Positions 31,322-42,035 of a stretch of DNA of 64,000 nt are shown one piece after another. The stretch comes from Phragmites australis. Taxonomy: Eukaryota; Streptophyta; Magnoliopsida; Poales; Poaceae. The notes under the pieces are model-generated. The model was given only the letters and a program-made list of their open reading frames with translations. It was not told where the DNA came from and made no database searches. Location: contig NC_084943.1 in assembly GCF_958298935.1 (NCBI RefSeq), forward strand, positions 940,001-1,004,000. The letters are read 5' to 3'. Both the position numbers and the translations under genes were made by a program. Position 1 is the first letter of the stretch. Each line of letters opens with the position of its first letter.

Positions 31322-32383
31322 GCGGCCGCCGACATAAGGCCTGCGCCCACAAGTGCTCCGGCCCGAGCCCCTCCTAGGGCTCCGGCTCCCGTGAGAGCTC
31401 CCGCTCCTGCAAGGGCCCCCGCTCCTGCGAGGCCCGAGCCGGGGAAGTGGTGCCAGATCCACCAGACCAAGTGGCATGACCTCATGGAGTGCCGCACGGT
31501 CAAAGGTCTCATCGAGCAGCGCCAGAGGGATCGCGAGGAGCCCCGCAGGGGCGGCGACGATAGAACCGCCCCCGACAACCAAGAGCTCGGCTTCCAGGAG
31601 CCTGAGCACACCGTCACCTTCATCGACGAAGGCGCGTACACGCCCTCCTCCCGCCGCAGCGTCAAGACCATACGGCGCGAGGTGTGCTCGGCGACCCCAA
31701 GCGAAGAGGGCGCAAGGCCCCTGAAGTGGTCGGACTCCTCGATCACGTTCAGCCTGGCCGACCACCCAGCAAGTACTGCAGGCGTGGGGCGACTATCCCT
31801 GGTAGTGTCCCCCACCATCTGCAACGTAAAGGTCAGCAGGGTGCTGATCGACGGGGGTGCAGGCCTCAACCTCCTTTCTCGGGAGGCCTTCAAGAAGCTG
31901 CAGGTTCCTTCTAGGCGCCTAAAGCTGTCGCTCCCCTTTTACGGGGTGACGCCCGGGCACTCCCTGCCCCTCGGGCAGGTCGAGCTGCCTGTGACATTCG
32001 GGAGCCGAGATAACTTCCAGACGGAGAACGTCATCTTCGACGTCGTGGAACTTCCCCTCCCCTACAACGTCATCCTCGGGCGCCCGACGCTCGCTCGGTT
32101 CATGGTGGTCACCCACTACGCGTACCTCACGGTCAAGATGCTGGGCCCTGCGGGCCCCATCTCCGTGTCCGCTGAGACCGGCAGCGCCGTCTCCTGCGCC
32201 AAGCAGTTATACTCAGCCTTGGTCTCAGCTCGGGCCGAGGTCGAGGGTCATCCAAGGGGCCCGGGACCCTCTTCATCCAAACCTCGACTCGCTGCCGACA
32301 CCTCCGTTCCAACAAAGGAGGTGGTGGTGGGCGAAGATGCTTCCCAGGTCGTCCGAATCGACGACGACCTGGGCGGCAAATAG
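31322..32383 (+). pseudogene. Gypsy protease region of pol
   Basis: This is the same frame as the end of gag, separated by the TAG at 31319. A Pro/Ala-rich linker leads to WCQIHQTKWHDLMECRTVK and then the retroviral-type aspartic protease with VLIDGGAGLNLL (D-G-G active-site loop) and YNVILGRPTL. A TAG at 32381 separates it from the RT. Plant gypsy elements normally have gag and pol as one frame. Confidence 0.85.
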
Positions 32384-33433
32384 GAAAGCGCGCTCGTCGC
32401 CTTCCTCCGGGCTAACGTCGACGTGTTCGCATGGCAGCCGTCTGATATTCCCGGGATCCCTAGGGAGGTGATCGAGCACCACCTGGCTGTGCACCCGGAC
32501 GCACGGCCGGTGAAGCAAAAGGTCTGGCGACAGGCGCCCGAGCGTCAGGAGTTCATCCGGGAGCAAGTAAGTAAGCTCCTTGACGCCGGCTTCATCTAAG
32601 AAGTCCTCCACCCCGAGTGGCTGGCAAACCCAGTCATCGTCCCGAAGGCCAACGGCAAGCTCCGCATGTGCGTCGATTACACCGGCCTAAACAAGGCTTG
32701 CTCAAAAGATCATTTTCCTTTACCCCGCATAGATCAGATTGTAAATGCAACCGCGGGGTGCGATCTTTTATGTTTTCTAGATGCAAACTCTGGTTATCAT
32801 CAAATCCGCATGGCCATAGAGGATGAAGAAAAAACTTCTTTTACCACTCCGGTGGAGACTTATTGTTATGTATCAATGCTATTTAGTTTGCGCAACGCTG
32901 GGTCGTCTTTCCAGCGCACTGTGCGCATTACCCTTGACTCGCAGGTTGGCCGCAACGTCGAGGCTTAAATCGACGATTTCGTAGTCAAATCCCGAGACCG
33001 CGCCACCCTACTTGAAGATCTAGCCGAGACTTTCAACAGTCTCCGTACTACCCGCTTGAAGCTCAACCCCGAGAAGTGTGTTTTTGGGGTACCTGCGAGC
33101 AAGCTCCTCGGTTTCTTGGTCTCTAGCCGAGGAATCGAGGCCAACCCAGAGAAGATCCGGGTCATCGAGCAGATGCGACCCCCGGCTCGACTCAAAGAAG
33201 TTCAGCGCCTCGCCGGCTGCATGGCGGCCCTCGGGCGCTTCATCTCCAAGCTCGGGGAGTGAGGACTCCCCCTCTTCAAACTCCTGAAGAAAACCGGTCA
33301 CTTCGACTGGACACCAGAGGCCGAGCAGGCCTTCTGCGACTTGAAGAAATATCTCACCTCACCGCCTGTACTGGTGGCTCCCTCTGAGGACGAGCCACTA
33401 CTGCTCTACATCTCGATCACTCCTCGGTCGTGA
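32384..33433 (+). pseudogene. Gypsy reverse transcriptase, 3'-truncated, with stops
   Basis: One frame gives the RT in order: VDVFAWQPSDIPGIP, KLRMCVDYTGLNKACSKDHF, PRIDQIVNA, FLDANSGYHQI, IDDFVVKSR, KLNPEKCVFGV and PPARLKEVQRLAGCMAALGR, then the RNase H entry FDWTPEAEQAF. Stops interrupt it at 32597, 32966 and 33260. The stop at 32966 takes the place of the Tyr in the catalytic YxDD motif (EA-stop-IDD). Homology ends at a TGA at 33431, so RNase H, integrase and the 3' LTR are missing. Confidence 0.9.
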
Positions 33434-34080
33434 GCCTAGTACAGGACAGTTCAGTGCATAAGTGCAGCAGTCTCTGGTGCGATGCAGCCATGCAAAGAAA
33501 AAGGTTACAGGAGACGTACGTACTACTGTTACTGTCTCTCCAACCGAGTGATCAACGATGAACAAGAAGATACCAATAATAGCATCGATCATATCGTACG
33601 AGAAGGAGCTCGATATATAGAGATTGGTTTTAAGTTTGGCATCACATCTGTAAATAGGTCCGTGTCAACATGTGCAGATTTAAGAAGAGTGATCGATCTG
33701 CATCTCACGTGGACCACAAGCTCATAAACTTGTGAGGAGTGATGGTGGTCGATCGATTAGCGTAGGGAGTATGAGTACTACTGATCGATGTGCGTGCCGG
33801 CCGCCGCCGTGCCCTCTATGCATGCAGACTTGACATCAACAACTCGTCACTCTAGCTACTTCTTTAATTTCTGGGCCGGCCTGGTTCTCCGCTCACGCGG
33901 CGGAATCGCTGCATCGTTCTCTGATCATCGATCCGTCTAGTCACAGGACCATCGTAGCTAGCTGCTGCGGTACTGCGTGCAGTACGTACCCGATCACCGC
34001 TCTCTGTTTCTGGCAGTACGTGCTACCACGGGGAGCAGCCGAGTGACGCCTGAGGTTGTCGGGGATCAATCAATCTCAAT
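33434..34080. other. Gene-free stretch
   Basis: Apparently ordinary intergenic DNA between two truncated retrotransposons. No coding motif and no repeat family recognised. Confidence 0.45.
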
Positions 34081-34448
34081 CTCACAGCTCACGTCTACAC
34101 ACGCGCTCTGAAAAATTTCACGCTGTTGTCCACAACGGGAACAGTAAACTGAAGAACTCAGTGCTCTCAGGTGTTTGGTGCTGCGGTAAAACGATGCAGC
34201 ATTTTCTCGTTTATGTATTCGCTTAAATAGATATCCTAAAAGTAGTGGCCAGTGAGGCCGCTAGGCGCGCCACGATCTCGACAAACTATGCCATCCCATA
34301 GCTCTCCGATCGTGCCGCGCGTGTCTAACTGAAAATATTTTCAGAGGAAAAACTGATTCTGAACCTAACAGACTCTGACTAAGCTAATGAACCTGAACCT
34401 AACTAACAGCCGGAGCAGGCGCATGTCGTGCAAGGATTATTCCTATCA
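34081..34448 (-). repeat. 3' LTR (part) of a minus-strand copia element
   Basis: On minus, a purine-rich tract (TTAAGAGGGAGAT) is followed by TGATAGGAATAATCC, the polypurine tract/LTR start arrangement of copia elements. A TATTTAAG box (minus) lies near 34226. The outer end of the LTR is not defined. Confidence 0.5.
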
Positions 34449-35945
34449 ATCTCCCTCTTAATTCTTGCATCCTTCACTTGAGTTCAATAACGCTGATATT
34501 CGTGTGCTGATCCTGAAACTTGATGCGACTGGGCGGCTTAGTGAGCATTTCTACAAGTTGCTTCTCTAACCTAACAAAGTCCAAGTTGATCCTGCCTTCA
34601 TTCACACATTTCGAATGAAATGATATTTCGTGTCGATGTGCTTTCTTTGATCGTGGAAGACATTAGTCTTACTTAGCGCAATGGCAGACATGTTGTCTAC
34701 CTTGAGCTCGGTGCATTGGGCTTTTCACCAAGAACATCGCTCAGCAACCACGAGAGCCAGACTCCTTAACATGCGGTAGCTGACACAACAATGTACTCTG
34801 CCTCACATAAGGATAGAGCCACCACACGCTACTTTTGAGATTGCTAGGAGATAGGCTTGTCCCCGATGAAGAAGATGATGGCAGCGGTGCTCTTTAGATC
34901 GTCAATGGCTCCGACCTTGTCAGAATCACTGAACCCAACAAAATATGGTCCCTATGCTTCTTCCTAGGGTAGAACGTAGAAGATGCTAAAGTTGATCGTG
35001 CTAGCAATGTAGCGCAGGAAGTGCTTGATAGCATTGATATGTTCTTATCTTGGCGCTTCCATGAACCTGCTTACATAGCACACAATGAAGGAGATGTCTG
35101 TCCTAGTGTGCACAAGGTACAGAAGGCTCCCAATAATGCTCTAGTAGCATGTGGCATCCATTGGTTCTCCTGAGCTTGCCTTGGACAACTTCAACTGAGC
35201 TTCCATCAGCATCTGACAGGGGTTGCATCCTGTCAGTCCAGCCTTCTCAATTAGCTTCTGTGCATAAATTTGTTGTCGCGAGTGTAGAGAGCATGCTCGA
35301 TGTCGCTCTTGTGAAAGAAGAGCACGCAAGATGGTATCAAGCTTTGCATTCTAGGCTCGAGGAGCTTGCTAGAGCCCATACAAGGCCTTGAGTAGCTTCA
35401 ATACTCTATGTGGCTGCTTGCCGGCCATGAAACCCGGTGGCTGCTCGACGTAGATTTCCTCGTCAAGGTCACCGTTGAGGAACGCCATCTTCACATTCAT
35501 GTGATGGACTCACCACCCGTTGTGCGTAGAGATAGCAATCAACAGCCTAACAGAGTCAAGCCTCGCCATCAGAGCAAATGTTTCTTCAAAGTTGATCATG
35601 TGCCATTGTGCATAGCCTTTCACCACAACTCAAGATTTGTGCCGAAAGATGATCCTTGATCATTGCGCTTTAGCTTGTACAAACATTTTAGGCCGATGGC
35701 ATGGCGATTCATCGGAGGGTAAACCAGCTCCTAAGTTCGGTTGTCCTCAATCGATGCCATCTCCTCGAGCATGGCCTGCCGCCAGCACTGATGATGCTAT
35801 ACTTCAACAAATTTCACCAGCTCTTCGTCGACTGCCAAGTGTAGCTCGATGTCAACGAGCTCCCATAGCACTGGCCGAGTGGTGTAGCTTGTCCAAGGAT
35901 GTTGTCAATGAGGCGATAATGCAGATACGCGTCCTCATGATCCAC
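34449..35945 (-). pseudogene. Copia RT / RNase H fragment
   Basis: On minus the 3' part of a copia pol is readable in pieces: SVRLLIAISTHNGW, FLNGDLDEEIYVEQPPGF, LLKALYGL, then YAQKLIEKAGLTGCNPCQ with LKLSKASSGEPMDATCY (35141-35329) and decayed RNase H-like sequence toward the LTR. Stops and frameshifts are frequent. The part from about 35500 to 35945 also occurs inverted at 57311-57760. Confidence 0.75.
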
Positions 35946-36243
35946 AAGTGAAAAAAATTCTAAGATATTTATATACTCATTCTAAGATATTCTAATGTGA
36001 ACTACATAAAAAATTGAAAATAAATCCATCAATTTTAATAGATTTCGATAATACCTTTATATTTATACATAAAATGTAATATACTCAAAAAATATACAAA
36101 CCACCTAAAAAAATATACATACCATTTGGATGATCTTATATACTAATATGCTCTATGTACGTACCATTTATTACATGAGACATTCCCTACATTATAAGAT
36201 ACATATGTAAGAGTACATAGTAACAGGTGTACCAAATGTGCTT

Positions 36244-36248
<5 letters not shown>

Positions 36249-36333
<85 letters not shown>
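36249..36333. repeat. (AC)n microsatellite, 85 bp
   Basis: A pure AC dinucleotide run. The homologous place in the right arm (about 57001-57014) is only a short TA repeat. Confidence 0.97.
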
Positions 36334-36335
<2 letters not shown>

Positions 36336-36588
36336 TATATATTTATAAACAAGGCCAATTAGGAATTTAGGATGCTTTGGTTAGGGATTTCCTTCTCTCT
36401 CTAGCGGTTCAGCGCGTTGAATCACCTATGGGCCCCACCTATCAACTATTTTTTTGCAAATTTCTTTTAAATTAATATTAATTAAAAAATTCCTTTCTTC
36501 CTCCCGCACCCCTCTCTTTCCTTCTCCCCTCCCATGCACCTCCATAGGTTCGACCCATCGAAGAGGAGTCTTGCTCGTGGGGGGCTAC

Positions 36589-37250
36589 TGTTGGGAAATG
36601 GTCTCATAGGCCCCCTTTAGATGTTAGGTTGAAGACTTCTGCGATCATTGTTTACTAATAAATCCTACAATTATCATGGATCTATCATGTTGCATGAATC
36701 TCTTGATGAACCGAAGATACCCTTCAGTCTCTCGGCACCGAGGGAGCGTCTCTTGCAACTGGGAGTGGCGAAGCCTATGATGGGTCTTCGGAGGCTAGCT
36801 GAAGGACTTCGTTCGACCACGGGTGGGCTTCGATCAAGGAACGCCAAAGGTGTTGGTGGAGGTGAAGCTTTCGTCGGACCTTCGGAAGCAAAGCAAAGAC
36901 CTTCGCTAGACATCACGAAGGAATCAGCCGAAGGGATGCCGAAGGTGCCAGAGGGCTCAGGTCTTTGGAAGCCTGAGCAAAGGGAGTATGACAAAGTGCA
37001 TGATTGTAAATAAGCTAGCTGCACTTAGCATAGTACCAAAATACCCATGAATATGTTAAGAATATGACAAGTAGAGGGGTAATATTGTAAACTATGATAG
37101 AGGGTGGTCAGGTATGACATAAATAGTAGTGCACACTATAATAGAAAAGACATATAACATTAATAGTAGTGCACAGTTCCCTACTTTGTGTGTTACCCAC
37201 CAAGCCTTCGGACCACTCTTGTGAGCCGAAGGCTCACCACATTGTTTGGC
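36589..37250 (+). repeat. Solo LTR-like sequence (left arm)
   Basis: It begins TGTTGGGAAATGG and carries many CCGAAGG / CTTCGG words and a CATAAATAG box near 37119 followed by a leader. No internal retrotransposon region adjoins, so a solo LTR is likely. The mirrored copy ends at 56756 (start TGATGGGAAATGG). The right boundary near 37250 is approximate. The reading frames at 36648-37013 are LTR sequence, not genes. Confidence 0.55.
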
Positions 37251-37324
37251 AATCATCATCTCGCCAGCACCATGGACCCACATGTCCGCATCACCTTCCT
37301 CCTCATGTTGTTTCGACAAAAATG

Positions 37325-39715
37325 GAAAAATAGATAACATATATAGGCATATCTACCAAAATAAATAATATGCTGGCATATTTACAAATCTAGCACTTGT
37401 ATTCGGCACCTCAAATATAGAAAACCAGATTTTGGAATCTCAAAAACCAAAAATGGGCTGGCCCCACCTTTTTTGGCAACTCAGGTGCCGAATATGACAC
37501 TGATCACCATATTCGGTAGCTCAGTTGCTGAAATCTCCGGTATTCGGCAATTGAGCTGCCGAATACTATGAACAGTGTTGTATTCGGCATCGTCGAAAGC
37601 TATCAGGTCCACGTGTTGTCGCGTCACTACCGAAAGCTGCTGTCGTCTTATCGCCGCTCAGTCACGTCGTGTCGCCTGGTTTCGGTGCTGTGTGGCCGTA
37701 TGCTGCTATTTTTTTTGCTTTTGGTGCATCGTGTGGTGGCCGTGCATGCTATAAAATGAGGAGAGCAACAGCGCAACACAAAGAGGGGAGAGCAAAAGTA
37801 GTGCAAAGAGAGGGAGAGTAGTAGCAGCGCGAGGTGAGGAGAGAAGCAGTAACGCGAGGCCAGAACCGAAAGGAGCAACATCAGTGCCAGGAGAGGAGCT
37901 CCAGTGCTTGTTGAATAGTTTGAGAACGTTACATCCAGTTACAGTAAGTACTTAAATTATGTATGTAATTAATACTTAAATTAGTAATAGTAATTAGAGT
38001 AAGTAGATTATTTAGTTCATTTAATTACATTTGTTAAATTATATTAAGTTGATAAAATAGGGTATTTAGATTATTTGAATAGTTTGATTATATGAATTTA
38101 ATTAGTTAGTGTAATTAGGTTATGTACCTTGTTTAAAAACATGAAATTCATTAATCAGTGTAATTAGATTATTCCCATGGTATAATTGTATGCATGTCAT
38201 TAACTAGTATAACTAGATTTTTTTACATAATTTAATCAGAATTATTAGAGTTTTTTGATTAATCTTATTAATTAGTGTAATTGTATTTATTTGATTAATT
38301 AGCTTAATCACTTAGATTAAGTAGAGTAACATGATTACTCGAATTATTTAAATGGGTGAGTATTGTTACTTGTTATTTATCGAGGGCGTAATTAGCTGTG
38401 TACCGTACAAGGGGACAGAGGCATACAGGATTGGGCATCCGTAAATATCGAGCACCTACAGAGCTGGACAGAGTTAGCCACAGTGGAGAGATCACAAACT
38501 TCTTGGTGATGTATATGCTCTTCGGCGGGGGTGTGGTGCCTGGTTCGCGTAGAAGACGACGACGGTCAGCGAACCTAAGGGGTGCAGGGGCACCCTCTAC
38601 TACTCATCCAGAAAATGAAGAGGACGATGATGATGATGATTTCATACCCCTAATGCCTCGTTGTTCTAGCAGCCACACATGAGAAGTTTTAAGGACCACT
38701 ACAAGATGATGTTCACGTACCACATCGAGATAGTATACAATCGACAAAGAAATATGACGTGGTACTACCGTGATAGCTCAAGATGATGACGACGATGATT
38801 TCATGCTACAACGATCTCTCCCTCTATTTCCTCCATCTCCGGAGAATATCGATGACACTAAAAGTGATGGTGGATTTACTGGTAACCATCCTTACGACTT
38901 TCCATCATCACCCCGAAGACGATAATCATCTTACCCTAATAGCATTGACTGGTACAGCTGGTATTCTTTCGCTAATTTGTGTCGCCACTTTCCTCCACCA
39001 TCTTGAGATGATGTAGGTATTTAACATCTATGCGCTATGAACTATGCAAATGCCAGGTAGGATTGTTTATTTTGTTTACCTTTCTATTTTATTAGTTGAG
39101 TTCGATGGACATATGGTTAGTGTATTATATTAACTTACTATGTTATGAACTATTTATAAATTTTATGTCTAATCAATGTGATATTAAATTTATTATATTA
39201 ACGTACTATCCAAGCACAATTCTTTCTAACATGTAAAAAGCATTACTTAGAAATTTACTTAATTATCGTTCTACCGGACCCGCTCACATACTCACGAATA
39301 CACTTTAGTGCATATAAAAAAACTCGCATGCACCTAAAGCACGGACAACACGTAACTCGATCAACGTGATTTTGGCAGCTCAGGTGCCGAATACGACACT
39401 GTACGCCGTATTCGGCACCTCAGTTGCCGAATGCAAAGAGCTTTCAGCACCTGAGGTGCCGAGAATACGGTAAACAATGCCGTATTCGGTACCTGCGTTG
39501 CCGAAATCAGTGGGTCCAGGTTGCTTTCGGATTTTTGGACCAAAATCGAGTTTTCAGATTTTGAGATATGAAATACAATTGCTAGATTTATAAATACACT
39601 AGTATACAGTTGCTCCGAAGAGACATTTGATAGCAATCGTTAATCATTATTGTCAGAACGGTCTATTTTTCCTAACAATTATCTATTTTTCAAATATATA
39701 TTATCTATTTTTCTA
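37325..39715. mobile_element. Long-TIR DNA transposon, internally deleted copy (left arm)
   Basis: The ends (about 37325-37600 and 39361-39715) are inverted repeats of roughly 300 bp, sharing AAAAATAGATAA, AAATCTAGCA and several TATTCGGCA / TGCCGAATA palindromic units. The interior keeps only the two ends of the coding region seen in the right-arm copy: RGQRHTGLGIRKYRAPTELD at the 5' side, then EITNFLVMYMLFGGGVVPGS and an acidic, Pro-rich C-terminal part. Long TIRs suggest the Mutator superfamily. A 9-bp target duplication could not be verified. Confidence 0.65.
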
Positions 39716-40029
39716 TTTTTTTTCCTGTCGTTTCCCCGTCTGCAGTACTCCCAAATCGGCGCAGTGAATCGCCTGTGGCCCCACCTGTCGATAAAGGGTG
39801 GAAACCCTCGCTTTCTCTCTCCTCTGCCTTCTCTTCATCCTTTCCCCGCACTCCACATCCGAATCGGCGCTTATCCGAATTCGACCATGAATCAGACGAT
39901 CCACCAGCCCATAAATTCATAGGTCGGTAAGACATTTACCTCCGCTCCCCCTCACATCAGCGTGTTCGATCCCCGTCGGCGTGTTGATCCGATTCTTCTT
40001 CTCCGAGCAGTGTCCGCGGCAGGCTGCAG

Positions 40030-40455
40030 ATGGATGCCGCAAGAGCAGCACCACTTGCTGCTTCCGACGGCCAAGGCAGCCTTAGCGGCCACATCCTACC
40101 CAACTGGATGATACGGGAGGGGTTGTATGAAGCGGCCGCGGAGATCAACCGCAGCTACAAGCGCGCTCGAATCCCCGCCTCGAGCAAGGCCATCATGGGC
40201 CTGCAGGAGGTGAGGGCCGGCGACGCGAGGCTGCAGGCGGAGTGCGCCGTGTGCCTGCAGGATTTCGACGCGGAGGACAAGCTCAGGGCGATGCCGTGCT
40301 CACACGCCTTCCATCAGGACTGCATCCTCGGATGGCTCCGGGTTAAGCGCGTCTGCCCTCTCTGCCGCCACGCACTGCCCACGCAGCAGCAGGACGACGA
40401 CGACGACGACGAAAATTACCAGCAGGCGAGCATGCCGGTGCCAGAGGAGGCCTAA
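40030..40455 (+). CDS. RING-H2 finger protein (probable E3 ubiquitin ligase), copy 1
   Basis: A 141-residue intronless protein starting MDAARAAPLAASDG. The RING-H2 domain spans residues 72-112: Cys72-x2-Cys75-x14-Cys90-x-His92-x2-His95-x2-Cys98-x10-Cys109-x2-Cys112, all eight zinc ligands present, with the usual Trp102 after the fourth ligand pair. The region before it (HILPNWMIREGLYEAAAEIN) is helical and probably family-specific. After the RING an Asp run (six Asp from GAC repeats) leads to a short acidic tail. RING-H2 proteins pass ubiquitin from an E2 to targets; the targets are unknown here. GGCCCCACC (about 39778) and a pyrimidine-rich leader precede it. A near-identical copy lies inverted at 51010-51423. 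Confidence 0.88.
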   Translation: MDAARAAPLAASDGQGSLSGHILPNWMIREGLYEAAAEINRSYKRARIPASSKAIMGLQEVRAGDARLQAECAVCLQDFDAEDKLRAMPCSHAFHQDCILGWLRVKRVCPLCRHALPTQQQDDDDDDENYQQASMPVPEEA

Positions 40456-40610
40456 ACCTGGAAGCAGCAACAACATCTAGATGTCTCTGCGTCGATCTGT
40501 TCCAACTAGAGTTGTACTCTGAAACTAGTGCTGTTTTTATCTTGTCTTCAGTGTAAAACTAAACAAGAAGCACAAATGTCATGTTTATTTCTTGATAGAT
40601 ATATCAAAGC

Positions 40611-41164
40611 CCGTATTATTGTTTCTGTGACATGTTGCTATTAGACGAGCCCTAATCGTCTGTATCATGAAGTTGTATCATAAAACTCTACCTCACATGA
40701 TATCAATGAAGAATTTGTCTTCCCAATGCACTGCTAGCAATACATCTTCAAGATTAGACAACAGAAAAAGGAGGTGCAAGAGGCTTGAAAAGGCTTTATC
40801 ATATTATCATCAACCTGAATACTATGACATGACTAAGATAGGTCTAACTACATTTATTTACAAATATGACCCCACGTCAAAATTTTCAAGTTTCAACAAC
40901 AATACAACGATACGGGCTCGTACAGTATACTCCAGACAAAAAAAAAAAAAAAAATTGGAACAAGAGCATCTACATACCGGAACTCTCCGAATGCCTCTGC
41001 GATGCAAAGTGTTTCAATCCCTCCTACAAATTTGAAAAATATCCATTGATTAGACTAATATAATGGCATGACTGATCACACAACAGAATTGAGAACAGGA
41101 GATATATTACCACCAATCAGCTCATCAAGCACCTGGCTTCCAGTGTAATCCGAACAGCAGACTT
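40611..41164. other. Gene-free inner flank of the left arm
   Basis: AT-rich sequence with a run of about 17 A near 40939. The first 20 bases resemble the flank of the RING 3' fragment at about 49190. No gene. Confidence 0.4.
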
Positions 41165-41705
41165 CCGCTTCGAAGTATATCGTTAAGTTTTTCGCATGAC
41201 TCGCATACTTTATAATAGTAAAGTAATCATTAAACATAGTAGGTCAATAAAAATTAGTTCTTTTTAATAAATACTCCATCTTATATGATGATTGATGTGT
41301 GTCATATATATATCTTCATGTACTATTTTCATAGCAATTCTTGCTTGATCTAAATCTAAACACTTGATAAGCAAACATTCAACGATATAGATCATCATTT
41401 AATAATATATATTTGAAGACTTATCTTCAAATATTTATATCAACACTTTTGCTTGGATCTTTCGAATAATCAATTAAAGGTTTTCTCTAATCCTTAGATT
41501 TAGCCAATATCAACACTTCTGTAGGAGGTGACATAACCGAACGTAAGAATTCATGTTGGGCTAAACAATGATCAACACTTTCAAGCATTGATCTTTTAAT
41601 CATAAAAAAATTTGCCTCTATTAATTTGATAACAGATACTTGTTAGGTTAAATCATTAACTTTAAAAGTGTTATCTCTAAATATATGATTGATAGTAAAA
41701 TTATC
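41165..41705 (-). pseudogene. Highly degraded gypsy pol fragment
   Basis: It is alignable by eye with the minus-strand gypsy element at about 44900-45420 (shared AAACATAGTNGGTCAATAAAA and CAGATACTTG-type text, TATTATCTTCT-like and GGTGAAATCATCC-like blocks). It covers the RNase H/integrase zinc-region boundary. No open frame remains. Confidence 0.5.
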
Positions 41706-41714
41706 CTAGCACAC

Positions 41715-42035
41715 CGTGTGACGCAGGCACGCGTGTCCGAGTTCTTCCGGGACCGGCCGGACCTGCAGACGCCGTGGAGCTACCCACGGGCGCCGCGCAC
41801 CGCGAGCTCTGCTTCCGCCAGCTCAGCCTCATGGCGGCCGACCCCGCCGAGTACTTCGCCGTCATGGAGGCCTGCTATATGTCTTGTGGTCCTTTCAGAA
41901 CAATAGCAAAATCTTCTCAAGTTATTACTGCTTTTATCTACTATCTTCTTTGTTCTCTTTCTGTTCTTGGAAATCACTGACTTGACCTGCTTGTTAATGC
42001 AGTCTCTGGGGTGGTTCTGTCTCTATTGTTAATGT
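41715..42035 (+). pseudogene. Acyl-CoA oxidase gene fragment
   Basis: A GC-rich exon piece reads RVSEFFRDRPDLQTP, then after a one-base deletion VELPTGAAHRELCFRQLS and LMAADPAEYFAVMEA. About ten residues expected between QLS and LMAADP are missing. After an intron-like stretch, an AG-preceded piece at 42003-42034 resembles the SLWGGSV exon, also with a lost base. The motifs match the N-terminal alpha-helical domain of plant peroxisomal long-chain acyl-CoA oxidases (ACX2-like, from memory). It is joined directly to the gypsy fragment on its left. Not functional. Confidence 0.6.

Larger units (their letters stand above)
35500..40610. repeat. Left arm of a large inverted duplication
   Basis: In order it holds a copia RT piece, AT-rich sequence, an AC microsatellite, an LTR, a long-TIR transposon and a RING-H2 gene. 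The same series occurs inverted at 57760-50859. Arm ends were placed where the alignment by eye stops: CATGTGATGGACTC on the outside and ATATCAAAGC on the inside. The arm is about 5.1 kb against 6.9 kb on the right, mostly because of a deletion of about 1.9 kb inside the transposon. Confidence 0.9.

Noticed and set aside
30887..31893. Long minus-strand ORFs (292 and 191 codons) over the gypsy gag-protease region
   Set aside because: The plus strand carries the recognisable gag and protease motifs; these are antisense shadows in GC-rich DNA.
36143..36358. 71-codon minus ORF rich in Cys-Val repeats
   Set aside because: It is only the translation of the AC microsatellite.
36648..37024. Paired ORFs of about 120 codons present in both arms
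   Set aside because: Both lie within a solo LTR (start TGTTGGGAAATGG, CTTCGG-rich); conservation between arms reflects duplication, not selection.
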